A stretch of DNA of 32,782 bases from an uncultured Bacteroidales bacterium (GCA_902778625.1 CACYYM010000028.1:1-32782), one strand, 5' to 3'. Counted from the stretch's first letter, positions 15,906 to 24,788 are shown. Notes: generated from the sequence alone by a model not told the origin. Program-made: numbers and translations.

Positions 15906-18419
15906 ATGTACATCCGATTTCTTCTCACGACATGCTTCTGCCTGCTTTCTTCCGCGCTTCGGGCAGAAGAATTCAACGTTACGTCTCCCGACAGCACACT
16001 CAAAGCGACCGTCTTTCTCACGGACGGCAAGCTCTCCTATACTGTCAGCAGAGGCGACAGAACCATAGTCGAGGAGTCTCCTCTCGGGCTGAAAGCCTCA
16101 GCGGTCGACTTTATGGAAGGTCTTGAACTGTATGAGGTCGTGAACGATACCGTGGATGACAGCTATACCCTTCCAGTAGGCAAACGCAGCCAATACAGGG
16201 ACCATTGCAACGTTCTTAGTGTCACGCTGCGAAAAGGGACGTGGCGAATGACTGTTCTCTTCCGCCTTTATGACGACGGATATGCTTTCAGATATGTCAT
16301 CCCAAAAGGTGGTTCTCACTCAGTTGCCTATCTTACAGATGAGGCGAGCCGCATCAGAATAGCCAACTGGAAGAGCTGTGCTGCCTGCCGCTTCTTGGGA
16401 AACTCGGGCGGCAACGACCCCAACTATCCCTACGAAGGACTTTATGCCTGGTACAACGACTGGCAAACATTGCGCGAGACAGGTGATGCAAGATACAACT
16501 CGCCCACTCTTGTCTATAATGGCACCGATTACCTCCTCATCTCGGAGGCTGATTGCCGAAGCTTCTTCTGCACGTCCCTGACCAAAGCAGAAGAGCAGGA
16601 AGGCGAGTTCTCATACAGTTGGACGGGTGCCACGAAAGACTACGCGACCGAGAAATCTTATCGTATCCAGTGCACTTTGCCGTTTCAAACACCTTGGCGT
16701 ATGGTGGTGTGCGGCTCTCTGAAAAACGTTTTCGAGACCACTTTGACTGAGAATCTCTGTCCTCCAACCGAGATGACCGACCTAAGCTGGATAAAGCCTG
16801 GAGTTGCCGCATGGTATTGGGGCGGCTCGGATGGCGGCAAAAGCGAGATTAGAGAGGCTTACGGAGGACTTCGTCAAGGCGATTGGGCTCACTGTGAACT
16901 CTCGGCCGAGATGGGCTGGCCATACTATCTTATTGATGCCGGATGGAGTTCTTCCTGGTTCCCCGGCTTTGTGAACGAAGCCAATGAAAAGGGTGTGGAC
17001 TGCCTTCTCTGGCAAAATGCTAACCTCAGCAGCAGTCAAGACTTCTCGAACGAAAACATGGAAGCAACCCTCAAACGCTGGCAAGGTTGGGGCATCAAAG
17101 GCATCAAAGTGGACTTTTGGGAAGACGACTCAAAGGAAACAATGGCACGAATGGAGAAACTCTACAAGTTGGCAGCGAAGTACCACATGCTCGTCAACTA
17201 CCACGGATGCACGCGTCCTTCTGGTCTTCGACGCACCTATCCGCACATCATGACACAAGAAGGCATCTACGGCGGCGAGCAACAGTTCTGGAATCCCAAA
17301 AAGAACTCGACTCAGCATCACCTCGATGTGCTCTTCACACGCAATGTTGTGGGCGCGATGGACTTCACTCCTGGAGACTTTGCAACATGGCGAGGCAGCC
17401 TTCTGACACAGAGAAGTCAGGGACATCACCTCGCCCTTACAACCCTCTTCGAGAGCGGCATCGTCCATATCGCCGAGGCTCCGCAGAACCTGCAATACTT
17501 CATCGCCAAAGACATCATGAAGCGTTTGCCCGCAGCTTGGGATGAGAGTCTGCTCGTCGAAGGCAATCCAACGTCGTACGCAACTGTGGCCAGAAGGAAA
17601 GGCAACGATTGGTGGGTGTCAGGTATAAGTGTCAACGGACGAACTTGCCGCTTGAAACTCGACTTCCTCGAAGAGGGAACAACCTATACGGCATACATCT
17701 ACAAAGACGGCTCATGCCGTACCGACCTCAAGTTCGAAAAGAAAGAGGTGACGAACAGCACCATTCTCACCATCAAGGAACTGAGTGAAGGCGGCTTCCT
17801 CATGCAGATATCTCCTGATGCAAACCTCGATGTGCCAAAAGATCGAACGACCTACGAAGCCGAAGCAAGCGGGAATAGCCTGTCCGGCAGCGCTAAGAGA
17901 AAGGATTACGAAGCACTTCACGCCTCTGGAGGCAAGTTCGTGGGCGACGTCGGAAACGGTGCCAAGATACAGTTCAATCGCGTCAAAGCAAGTCATGCAG
18001 GCGAGTACATCCTGACGATTTACTACATCTCCCGAGACACCCGACCAGCCAAACTATACGTCAACGGCGAACAGATTGGCGACACCATCAGCTTCAAGAG
18101 CAATGGTGACTGCACCAGCTCGTGGGACCCCGACGGCATGGGATGGATGATGATACCTATCACGTTGCCCGAAGGAAACAAGAACGTCATCACAATTCAA
18201 GCGTTCGACAACCTCTGGGCACCTAACTTCGACCGCATCACGATACATCCCGTCCTCTCGGATGAAGAGGTGACCGGTATCGGGAATGCTGAAGTCCAGT
18301 CTGCACAGAAGCATGAGGTTTACGACCTCTGCGGCAGAAAACTCTCATCACAGGACGCCCTGCTCACAACCTTGCCTCATGGCATCTACATTCACGACGG
18401 GAAAAAGGTGCTGAGGTAA
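15906..18419 (+). CDS. secreted glycoside hydrolase family 97, retaining (alpha-galactosidase-like)
   Basis: The 837-residue protein has a signal peptide (about 1-19, ending LRA) and an N-terminal beta-sandwich starting FNVTSPDSTLKATVFL. A (beta/alpha)8 barrel follows with YYLIDAGWSSSWFPG, GIKGIKVDFWEDD and MTQEGIYGGEQ. D403 in KVDF matches the nucleophile position of the retaining GH97 branch, and E452 in TQEGIYG is the likely acid/base. The inverting SusB-type glutamate motif is not seen at this position. At about 649-780 there is a CBM35/6-like module (YEAEASGNSLSG, GAKIQFNRVKASHAGEYILT). The end (VYDLCGRKL, LPHGIYIHDGKKVLR) resembles a short type IX secretion signal. The first in-frame ATG after the promoter is at 15906. 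Confidence 0.9.
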   Translation: MYIRFLLTTCFCLLSSALRAEEFNVTSPDSTLKATVFLTDGKLSYTVSRGDRTIVEESPLGLKASAVDFMEGLELYEVVNDTVDDSYTLPVGKRSQYRDHCNVLSVTLRKGTWRMTVLFRLYDDGYAFRYVIPKGGSHSVAYLTDEASRIRIANWKSCAACRFLGNSGGNDPNYPYEGLYAWYNDWQTLRETGDARYNSPTLVYNGTDYLLISEADCRSFFCTSLTKAEEQEGEFSYSWTGATKDYATEKSYRIQCTLPFQTPWRMVVCGSLKNVFETTLTENLCPPTEMTDLSWIKPGVAAWYWGGSDGGKSEIREAYGGLRQGDWAHCELSAEMGWPYYLIDAGWSSSWFPGFVNEANEKGVDCLLWQNANLSSSQDFSNENMEATLKRWQGWGIKGIKVDFWEDDSKETMARMEKLYKLAAKYHMLVNYHGCTRPSGLRRTYPHIMTQEGIYGGEQQFWNPKKNSTQHHLDVLFTRNVVGAMDFTPGDFATWRGSLLTQRSQGHHLALTTLFESGIVHIAEAPQNLQYFIAKDIMKRLPAAWDESLLVEGNPTSYATVARRKGNDWWVSGISVNGRTCRLKLDFLEEGTTYTAYIYKDGSCRTDLKFEKKEVTNSTILTIKELSEGGFLMQISPDANLDVPKDRTTYEAEASGNSLSGSAKRKDYEALHASGGKFVGDVGNGAKIQFNRVKASHAGEYILTIYYISRDTRPAKLYVNGEQIGDTISFKSNGDCTSSWDPDGMGWMMIPITLPEGNKNVITIQAFDNLWAPNFDRITIHPVLSDEEVTGIGNAEVQSAQKHEVYDLCGRKLSSQDALLTTLPHGIYIHDGKKVLR

Positions 18420-18451
18420 TTAATCGCAAACTGTAAATCGTCAAGTTGTAA

Positions 18452-19816
18452 ATGACTCAGCACGTCCCCACGGAACTCGGCACAAAGCCCATCGGGAAAC
18501 TTCTCTGGCAGTACTCTTTGCCGGCAATCATCGCGATGGTGGCTTCTTCGATATACAATATCGTAGATAGCATCTTTGTTGGTCAGGGCTTGGGCGACGA
18601 GGCAATCAGCGGAATGGCTGTGGCAAGTCCCTTCATGAACCTGTCTGCCGCTTTCGGAGCCATGATTGGAGTGGGTGCAAGCACGGTGATAAGTGTCCGA
18701 CTTGGGCAAGGAAAATACGAGGAGGCTCAGCACATCTTGGGCAACACGATTACCCTGAATGTCATCCTTGGCATTCTGTTCACGCTGGTTTGCCTGCCCT
18801 TCCTGGACAACATCCTGTACCTCTTCGGAGCAAGCGACGTCACCCTACCCTACGCTCGCGAGTATATGCTCATCATCTTGCTTGGCAATATCGTGACACA
18901 CCTCTATTTTGGTTCGAACGCGATACTGCGTAGTGCCGGTCATCCTCGCTCGGCTATGGCATGCACTTTCCTCGCCATCATCGTCAACTGCATACTCGAC
19001 CCCTTGTTCATCTTCGTGTTCAAATGGGGCATTCAGGGTGTTGCATGGGCCACCATTATTGCCCAAGCCGTTGCTTTCTGCTGGCAGTTGAGACTCTTTA
19101 GCCGTCCCACAGAACTGCTCCACTTGCGTCGAGGCATCTATGGGCTCAGGCTCGACATCGTCCGCCAATGCCTTGCCATCGGTCTCAGCCCGTTTCTGAT
19201 GAACAGCTGCGCCTGTCTGGTCGTGCTCCTTTGCAACAACAAATTGCTCCAATATGGCGGCGATATGGCGATTGGCGCCTATGGAATCGTGAACAGAGTG
19301 GTCTTCTTGTTCGTGACTGTGGTGATGGGACTTGTGCAAGGAATGCAGCCGATTGTGGGATATAACTGGGGCGCGAGGAAGAACGACCGCGTTTTCCGAG
19401 TGCTTCGCTACGGCATTATCGGGGCGACTTGCATCACTTTGACTGCTTGCTTGGCAGGTGAATTCATCCCAGCTCCCATTATACACATCTTCGGAGCCGG
19501 TCCTGAGTTGACTCAAAAGGCAGTCCGTGCCTTCCATTTCGTCGTAGCAGCCTTCCCGTTAGTAGGTGCTCAGATGGTCATCGGCAACTTCTTTCAAAGC
19601 ATCGGTCACGCAGCAAAAAGCATCTTCCTGAGTGTTACAAGACAAATGCTCTTCCTCGTTCCCTTGCTTTCTCTCTTGCCGAAATGGTGGGGCTTGGACG
19701 GCGTTTGGCTCTCTATGCCTATAAGCGACTCCATCAGCTTCGTGGCTGCCGCTTGTATGCTGGCTTATATGATTCGTAAAATCAAACGCGATGAAGCGAA
19801 TTGGACTGCTGAGTGA
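18452..19816 (+). CDS. MATE-family multidrug exporter
   Basis: MATE proteins export drugs or metabolites in exchange for Na+ or H+. The 454-residue protein has the usual opening TELGTKPIGKLLWQYSLPAI, then MVASSIYNIVDSIFVGQGLG, and about twelve membrane segments. The second half begins near LRLDIVRQCLAIGLSPFLMN and includes VMGLVQGMQPIVGYNWGARK, a strongly conserved segment. It lies 32 bases after the GH97 gene with no promoter seen between. Its 3' end overlaps the phosphoesterase gene by 26 bases. The substrate cannot be inferred. Confidence 0.93.
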   Translation: MTQHVPTELGTKPIGKLLWQYSLPAIIAMVASSIYNIVDSIFVGQGLGDEAISGMAVASPFMNLSAAFGAMIGVGASTVISVRLGQGKYEEAQHILGNTITLNVILGILFTLVCLPFLDNILYLFGASDVTLPYAREYMLIILLGNIVTHLYFGSNAILRSAGHPRSAMACTFLAIIVNCILDPLFIFVFKWGIQGVAWATIIAQAVAFCWQLRLFSRPTELLHLRRGIYGLRLDIVRQCLAIGLSPFLMNSCACLVVLLCNNKLLQYGGDMAIGAYGIVNRVVFLFVTVVMGLVQGMQPIVGYNWGARKNDRVFRVLRYGIIGATCITLTACLAGEFIPAPIIHIFGAGPELTQKAVRAFHFVVAAFPLVGAQMVIGNFFQSIGHAAKSIFLSVTRQMLFLVPLLSLLPKWWGLDGVWLSMPISDSISFVAAACMLAYMIRKIKRDEANWTAE

Positions 19817-20282
19817 CACCCATGCCTACTGGGACAACCGCTACCTCGAACACTTCGAGAGTTGCGACGAGATTTGGCACGCTGGCGACATCGGCTCGTT
19901 GGAACTGGCGATGCGGCTGAATGAGTTTCGTCCTTTGAAAGCCGTTTATGGCAATTGCGACGGAGGAGATTTGCGAAGGCTCTACACCGAGAAACTGCGT
20001 TGGACCTGCGAAGGAGCCGATGTTCTCATGACGCATATAGGCGGTTACCCTGGCCATTACGACCCTCGCATCAGGCAGCAACTCTTCTCGCACCCGCCCA
20101 AGCTCTTCATCTCGGGGCATAGCCACATCCTGAAGGTGCAGTATGACGAGCGCCTGGGACTGCTTCACATCAATCCAGGAGCTGCCGGTTTGCAAGGATG
20201 GCATCAGGTTCGCACACTCGTTCGATTCACCGTGGACAACGGGACCTTCAGCGACCTCGAAGTTATCGAAATGCCGCGATAA
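19791..20282 (+). CDS. YfcE/MJ0936-family metallophosphoesterase
   Basis: The 163-residue protein shows all metal-binding motifs of the small calcineurin-like phosphodiesterases: GLLSDTHAYWD (D8, H10), HAGDIGS, VYGNCDGGDLR, MTHIGGYPG and ISGHSHILK. Members hydrolyse phosphodiesters with Mn2+ or similar ions; natural substrates are mostly unknown. Length is normal. It starts inside the end of the MATE gene, so translation is probably coupled. Confidence 0.92.
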   Translation: MKRIGLLSDTHAYWDNRYLEHFESCDEIWHAGDIGSLELAMRLNEFRPLKAVYGNCDGGDLRRLYTEKLRWTCEGADVLMTHIGGYPGHYDPRIRQQLFSHPPKLFISGHSHILKVQYDERLGLLHINPGAAGLQGWHQVRTLVRFTVDNGTFSDLEVIEMPR

Positions 20283-20337
20283 TCACTTTTTCTTGCACTT
20301 TTTTACCAAAATACTTGCATAGTTTGATACTTTTTCG

Positions 20338-20345
20338 TTACTTTG
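20338..20345 (+). promoter_or_regulatory. possible -7 box for the fasciclin gene
   Basis: TTACTTTG differs from TAnnTTTG at one position and lies 33 bases before the ATG at 20379. The upstream element (TTGC) is poor. If used, it rules out the in-frame start at 20343. Confidence 0.4.
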
Positions 20346-20378
20346 CAGCGAATTATTAACGCTTTTGCGACAAACATA

Positions 20379-22505
20379 ATGAAAAAGTACATCGCTCTTA
20401 TTGCCTCAACCCTCTTCCTTATTCCTTATTATATATTACTTTTCTCCAGTTGCACGGAGGACATCGACACTTCAGCCCGCTATGTTTTCAAGGAGGAAAC
20501 GATACTTGGCTACCTTCAAAAGCACGACGACTACAGCGAATACGTCAAACTTCTGCAGCAGGTTCCTATCAGTCCGCTTAGCGGAAGCACAGTCTTCCAA
20601 CTTTTGAGTGCTCGTGGTCACTATACTTGTTTTGCTCCGACAAACGCAGCAATCGCGCTTTTCCTTCAAGATCAGGTCGAAGCTGGCCTGATAGAAGAGC
20701 CATCTTGGGACTGCAATATGACCGACAAACTGCGTGACAGTCTAATGCGCGTTGTGGTTCATAACAGCATCATCGACGGGGGTGATGTGGAGTTCTACGA
20801 GACAAAGGACTTTCCTCAAAATGCGAACGGCGAGTTCGGACGTGCCAATATGAACGACATCCGACTGAGCGTCTATCGTCCCAAAGACCCGGATAGCATC
20901 TACATTAACCGCATCTATCCCATTAACCTGCGTAACAGAGACATTCCTGCCATTAATGGCGTCATACATCAAATGGAGAAAGTCATTGCTCCGAGAGAGG
21001 TCTCGCTCAAGACCATCCTGCAGGAACAGCTTGATGGAAGTGCGACTGGCTTCGTCGTAATGGCTCGAATGATACAGGCTTGCGGTTTGATGGACACACT
21101 TTCGAAACTTCGCGACGAGGTTTACGAGCAGCTCTATCTGACTGGCATGATAGAGGAAAAGACACCCGCGAACGGCCTCGCAACCATGACTGGCGGCTAT
21201 TCCTATGCTCCTCAGCACAGGAAGTACGGCTTCACGATATTTGCCGAAAGCGATAAATTCTGGCAGGAAGCCATCGGGAAACCTGCCGAAGACATCATGC
21301 CGACAGATATTCAGGCCTGGGTCGAAGCGGGAAACTACTATCCCGAAGCAGTCGTAAGCGAGAACTTCAAAAGTCCCGATAACCTGCTCTACCAGTGGAC
21401 AACCTATCACATCCTGCCTTTCAAGCTCTCACCAGACCGCCTCGTTTTCCATTATAACGAGAAAGGTTACGACTATGTCGGTTCCCCGGACAGGCTCTCG
21501 ATACCCGTAATGGAGTATTACGTCACGATGGGACAACGACGTCTCCTCAAGATCTTCGAGAGTTTGGAGTCGCAAGGTGTGTATCTCAACCGCTTTCCTA
21601 ATCTCGATAACGACAGGCACGGAACAGGTCATGAGCTGAGCTGCGACCCGAGCAGAGTCGGTTCTCGAGTGATGAGAGAAGCAGATGAGTTTGACAAGCA
21701 AACGGCGCTCAACGGTTATCTCTACGAAATAGATGCTCCGATTGCCTATAACGAGGAGACGCGCAACAATTTGGCCCGAACTCGCATCCGCATGGATTGC
21801 ATGAGTTTCTTTCCTGAAGTGATGAACAACGACATACGCCGCGTTGCTCTCTCTGATGCTCCTCATCAATGGGTGCACTTTCCAGATGACACAGAATACA
21901 AGTACATCGGCAACCTGAGCATCAACGAAGGCTCTACTTTCGTGTATTATAATGCCTATGGCCTCAAGTTCGGGAGCCTCTGCGGAGACGAGGTTAAGTG
22001 CGTTGGACGCTGGGAACTCGTGTTCACACTGCCACCCGTACCAAAGCGAGGAACGTATGAAGTGCGCTATCGTATCCTGACAAACAGCGACAGAGGCGTC
22101 GCTCAGTTCTACTTCGGAGACCGTCTTGACGGTATGCCTGCCGCAGGAATTCCCGTAAATCTTACTTTAGGAGGAGTCGACCCGATTACCGGCTGGATAG
22201 CAGATACCGGCACAGACGATGATGCAGATGCAGAAGCTGACAAGCAGATGCGCAACTGTGGCTTCATGAAAGGCGAGGAAAGCATCCTCATCCTAAAGAA
22301 TCCGGGAACGACCGCAAGAGCAAACGTCAACCGAAACATCGTTCGGCGAATTGTCACGCGGCAGACCCTCGATCCCGACAAGACGTATTACCTGAAGATA
22401 AAGTCCGTGCTTGATACCGAGACGGCAGAGTTCTACATGGACCACATCGAGTATTGTCCGAAAGAAATCTACGACAACCCAGAACATCCGGAAGACATCT
22501 GGTAA
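20379..22505 (+). CDS. fasciclin-domain surface lipoprotein
   Basis: The protein (708 residues from this start) has a lipoprotein signal with C25 after LLFSS, so it is probably membrane-anchored. A FAS1 domain follows: SGSTVFQLLSARGHYTCFAPTNAAIALFL, then RVVVHNSII and NGVIHQMEKVI, ending near residue 205. A second FAS1-like domain (about 210-480) contains YGFTIFAESDKFW and TTYHILPFKLSP. The C-terminal third (about 490-708) looks like a beta-rich carbohydrate- or ligand-binding region (GTYEVRYRILTNSDRGVAQFYF). Such proteins are often found with polysaccharide-utilisation genes and may take part in adhesion or glycan binding; here no SusC/D is near. The in-frame start at 20343 was rejected because it puts 12 residues before a good signal peptide. 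Confidence 0.85.
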   Translation: MKKYIALIASTLFLIPYYILLFSSCTEDIDTSARYVFKEETILGYLQKHDDYSEYVKLLQQVPISPLSGSTVFQLLSARGHYTCFAPTNAAIALFLQDQVEAGLIEEPSWDCNMTDKLRDSLMRVVVHNSIIDGGDVEFYETKDFPQNANGEFGRANMNDIRLSVYRPKDPDSIYINRIYPINLRNRDIPAINGVIHQMEKVIAPREVSLKTILQEQLDGSATGFVVMARMIQACGLMDTLSKLRDEVYEQLYLTGMIEEKTPANGLATMTGGYSYAPQHRKYGFTIFAESDKFWQEAIGKPAEDIMPTDIQAWVEAGNYYPEAVVSENFKSPDNLLYQWTTYHILPFKLSPDRLVFHYNEKGYDYVGSPDRLSIPVMEYYVTMGQRRLLKIFESLESQGVYLNRFPNLDNDRHGTGHELSCDPSRVGSRVMREADEFDKQTALNGYLYEIDAPIAYNEETRNNLARTRIRMDCMSFFPEVMNNDIRRVALSDAPHQWVHFPDDTEYKYIGNLSINEGSTFVYYNAYGLKFGSLCGDEVKCVGRWELVFTLPPVPKRGTYEVRYRILTNSDRGVAQFYFGDRLDGMPAAGIPVNLTLGGVDPITGWIADTGTDDDADAEADKQMRNCGFMKGEESILILKNPGTTARANVNRNIVRRIVTRQTLDPDKTYYLKIKSVLDTETAEFYMDHIEYCPKEIYDNPEHPEDIW

Positions 22506-22574
22506 GCCGACTTCTCGTGTCGACTCATATAGTGCCACAACTCTGATCGCCCTGATTAACGGGTCGGACCAGTC

Positions 22575-22794
22575 AACGGCGCAGGTGAAGTTGGGAAAAT
22601 AAGAACGTGTCGCTAACAACTCAGGAATGTGTCGTTTTAAATTTAAGCACGTTAAGTTGAACAACTCGGCACGTTAAGTTGAGCAACTCGACACGTTAAG
22701 TTGAGCAACTCGACACGTTAAGTTGAACAACTCGACACGTTAAGTTGAACAACTCGGCACGTTAAGTTGAACAACTCGGCACGTTAAGTTGAGG
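22575..22794 (+). repeat. 22-base-period tandem array D (10 units)
   Basis: Units start every 22 bases from 22575. The last seven (22641-22794) are nearly uniform with GCACGTTAAGTTGAAC or ACACGTTAAGTTGAGC. The first three are degenerate but in phase (GCAGGTGAAGTTGGGA, GAACGTGTCG, GAATGTGTCG). Weaker in-phase similarity may reach back to 22509, just after the fasciclin stop. AGTTGAACAACT inside the repeated sequence can form small hairpins. 22795-22920 holds nothing recognisable. Confidence 0.9.
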
Positions 22795-22920
22795 ACTTCA
22801 GCCTTTTGAGCAGAACAGAGCATCCTGTGAAGTTTTTCAATTATATTGTCTTTCTAAATATGTTATGCAGCATAAAATGACGCCTTTTTGCTTGTTTAAT
22901 GTGATTTTTCTCGAGAAAAG

Positions 22921-22952
22921 TTTGCAGGGATGGCAGAAAAAGCGTATCTTTG
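22921..22952 (+). promoter_or_regulatory. promoter of the 100-residue protein gene
   Basis: TTTG (22921-22924), 20 bases, TATCTTTG (22945-22952), a full match. The ATG at 22971 leaves a leader of about 12 bases. Confidence 0.75.
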
Positions 22953-22970
22953 CATCGAATTATATAAAGA

Positions 22971-23273
22971 ATGAAGAAATTTTATATCATAGCATTCACT
23001 TTGGCGATGGGATTCGCTCCTCTCTCCGTGTTGGCAGAAACACCGACCGACGGCATCGAGATGAGCGTTTCGGGCATCTCGCTCAGCATCAAGGATGGCA
23101 ACGTCCACATTGTTGGCGCGAACGGTGAGGTTATGGAGATCTTCAATCTGACAGGCACCAAAGTTGCTACCATACGCATTGACAGCAACGACAAGACCTT
23201 TGCGCTGAACCTCCAGAAAGGCTGCTACCTCATCAAGGTAGGCAAGATTGTGCGCAAAATCTCTGTTCAATAG
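22971..23273 (+). CDS. small secreted protein consisting of a signal peptide and a sorting-like domain
   Basis: The 100-residue protein has a signal peptide (about 1-22, LSVLA/E). The remainder looks like the short beta-fold found at the C-terminus of many Bacteroidetes secreted proteins: GNVHIVGANGEVMEIFNLTG, then GCYLIKVGKIVRKISVQ. This is the pattern expected of a type IX secretion C-terminal domain, but there is no cargo domain in front of it. It may be a stand-alone relic or a small exported peptide. It lies 46 bases upstream of the sigma-factor gene on the same strand. Confidence 0.75.
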   Translation: MKKFYIIAFTLAMGFAPLSVLAETPTDGIEMSVSGISLSIKDGNVHIVGANGEVMEIFNLTGTKVATIRIDSNDKTFALNLQKGCYLIKVGKIVRKISVQ

Positions 23274-23319
23274 TTCCCTTATTAAACCTTATTTATTGTT
23301 TCTTGTCTAACTAAAAGCC

Positions 23320-23859
23320 ATGATAGACGAGAAAACACTCATTAAGCAACTTAGCGATTCCTCCCAAAAGGAAGCGGCATTCACGCGACTCGTACGCGAG
23401 TATCAGGAGCCGCTCTATTGGCAGATACGTCGTATGGTGCTTGTTCACGATGATGCAGACGATGTCCTGCAGAACACATTCATCAAGGCTTGGAGCGCTA
23501 TCGACAGCTTCCGCGGTGAGTCTCGCCTGCAAACATGGCTCTTCCGAATTGCCATCAACGAATCCCTCAACTTTCTCTCGAAGAAGAAACAAGTGCTGAG
23601 CCTCGACCAGGAGGACTTCGGCGCAGCCGTTTCGCTTGCCAGCGACAGCTACTTCGACGGGGACGAACTGCAGCAACAATTCCAGACAGCAATCGGCACA
23701 CTGCCCGAAAAACAGCGACTCGTCTTTAACCTCAAGTACTTCGACGAAATGAAGTACGAGGATATGAGCGACCTGCTCGGCACAAGCATCGGGGCGCTCA
23801 AGGCTTCGTATCACCACGCAGTCAAAAAAATATTAGCATTTTTTGAAAACAACGATTAA
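23320..23859 (+). CDS. ECF-type RNA polymerase sigma factor
   Basis: The 179-residue protein has the two sigma-70 regions of the ECF group. Region 2 includes LYWQIRRMVLVHDDADDVLQ, NTFIKAWSAIDSFRGES and LQTWLFRIAINESLNFL. Region 4 includes LPEKQRLVFNLKYFDEMKYED and LLGTSIGALKASYHHAVKKI, the helix-turn-helix for the -35 element. It heads an apparent three-gene operon with a membrane protein and a periplasmic protein, suggesting response to an envelope signal. Confidence 0.93.
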   Translation: MIDEKTLIKQLSDSSQKEAAFTRLVREYQEPLYWQIRRMVLVHDDADDVLQNTFIKAWSAIDSFRGESRLQTWLFRIAINESLNFLSKKKQVLSLDQEDFGAAVSLASDSYFDGDELQQQFQTAIGTLPEKQRLVFNLKYFDEMKYEDMSDLLGTSIGALKASYHHAVKKILAFFENND

Positions 23860-23885
23860 ACCTTTTACATTATATAATATCAAAT

Positions 23886-24227
23886 ATGTGTATGAAGACA
23901 ACAAACTATAACACGGAAGAACTTGAGGCAAAGCTCGTCGAACGCTTTGGCACCGAGTCTCACTTCACGGTTCCAGAAGGCTACTTCAATGGCCTGACGG
24001 ACAAAGTGATGAGTCGTGTGGCACAGAGGAAGCGCCGTCGTCTGGTATGGCGATGGGCAGCTGCAGCTGTGCTCGCAGGCAGTGTTATTACGGGCGGGCT
24101 GCTACTCGAAAGGCACAACGCCACTCAAACGGCAAAAGCAGAGAACATCCAGTACATCGAAGACGCGCTAGACTATTCGATGATAGATAATATGTCAATC
24201 GCTTACTACTTGACAGAGGCTGAATAA
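23886..24227 (+). CDS. small single-pass membrane protein, candidate anti-sigma factor
   Basis: The 113-residue protein has a cytoplasmic part with VPEGYFNGLTDKVMSRV, a motif I associate with Bacteroidales proteins encoded after ECF sigma factors. A basic stretch (QRKRRRLVWR) and one membrane helix (about 52-72) follow, then an outer tail of about 40 residues. Position, 26 bases after the sigma gene, and topology fit an anti-sigma factor, but no zinc-binding HxxxCxxC motif is present. A second in-frame ATG at 23892 is equally possible. Confidence 0.65.
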   Translation: MCMKTTNYNTEELEAKLVERFGTESHFTVPEGYFNGLTDKVMSRVAQRKRRRLVWRWAAAAVLAGSVITGGLLLERHNATQTAKAENIQYIEDALDYSMIDNMSIAYYLTEAE

Positions 24228-24230
24228 AAC

Positions 24231-24236
24231 AGGAGG
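24231..24236 (+). promoter_or_regulatory. consensus Shine-Dalgarno AGGAGG
   Basis: AGGAGG lies 6 bases before the ATG at 24243. A perfect match is unusual for Bacteroidales, where most genes in this window show none. It fixes the start of the third gene in the sigma operon. Confidence 0.7.
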
Positions 24237-24242
24237 GAAAAG

Positions 24243-24713
24243 ATGAAGAGAAGCATTATCATATTGATTTGCACTGCAATGTCGGTCAGTTTTGCTCTTG
24301 CTCAACAAGGTCGAGGCAAGTTCAATCCGCAGGAATTCAAGGCTAAACTCGAGAGCTACGTCACTAGAGAAGCCGGCTTCACACAGAACGAAGCACAAGC
24401 ATTCTACCCCATCTACTTCGAGATGAAAGGCAAGCAACGCGGACTGCAACGCAAAATATTCCAACTTAAGCAGAACGCCGCGACTGCCAACACGAGCGAC
24501 AACGACTATGCCGCAACGATTCAGAAGATAAAAGACCTCGGCGTAGAGACAGCTCAGCTTGAGGTAACCTATTACAAGAAGCTGTGTCAGGCGGTTTCAC
24601 CGCAAAAGGTTTATAAGGCAATGTGCGCCGAAGACAAGTTCCACAGGCAGATGCTCGAGGGCTTTGGCGGAGGCAGCACACCACATAGAGGACACGGTCC
24701 GAAACAAGAATAA
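24243..24713 (+). CDS. periplasmic helical protein, Spy/CpxP-like
   Basis: The 156-residue protein has a signal peptide (about 1-21, FALA/Q). The rest is helical, with REAGFTQNEAQAFYPIYFEM, KGKQRGLQRKIFQLK and QKIKDLGVETAQLEVTYYKK, ending in a Gly/His-rich tail. Small helical periplasmic proteins with an LTxxQ-like segment such as Spy and CpxP act as chaperones or sensors of envelope stress. The similarity here is only in general form, so the function is inferred mainly from its place in the sigma-factor operon. Confidence 0.65.
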   Translation: MKRSIIILICTAMSVSFALAQQGRGKFNPQEFKAKLESYVTREAGFTQNEAQAFYPIYFEMKGKQRGLQRKIFQLKQNAATANTSDNDYAATIQKIKDLGVETAQLEVTYYKKLCQAVSPQKVYKAMCAEDKFHRQMLEGFGGGSTPHRGHGPKQE

Positions 24714-24742
24714 CAGGCTTTAAGGTAAAAAGAAGTTTCGGT

Positions 24743-24788
24743 GGAAGAGTAGAAGTGCAGTGATGCACATTTCTACTCTTCCTTTTTT
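24743..24788. terminator. bidirectional terminator between convergent genes
   Basis: GGAAGAGTAGAA (24743-24754) pairs with TTCTACTCTTCC (24771-24782), extended inside by GTGCA/TGCAC around GTGA. Six T follow on the plus strand. The right arm overlaps the stop codon of the leftward transferase gene (24773-24775). Confidence 0.85.

Noticed and set aside
18449..18485. A further 22-base repeat at the start of the MATE gene (ACTCAGCACGTC, then ACTCGGCAC)
   Set aside because: The two cores are 20 bases apart, and the residues encoded (TELGTKPIGKLL) are typical of the MATE family, so coding constraint explains the resemblance.
10581..22505. Polysaccharide utilisation locus
   Set aside because: GH127, GH97 and a fasciclin lipoprotein are present, but there is no SusC/SusD pair or hybrid two-component regulator, and the genes lie on opposite strands with housekeeping-type genes between.
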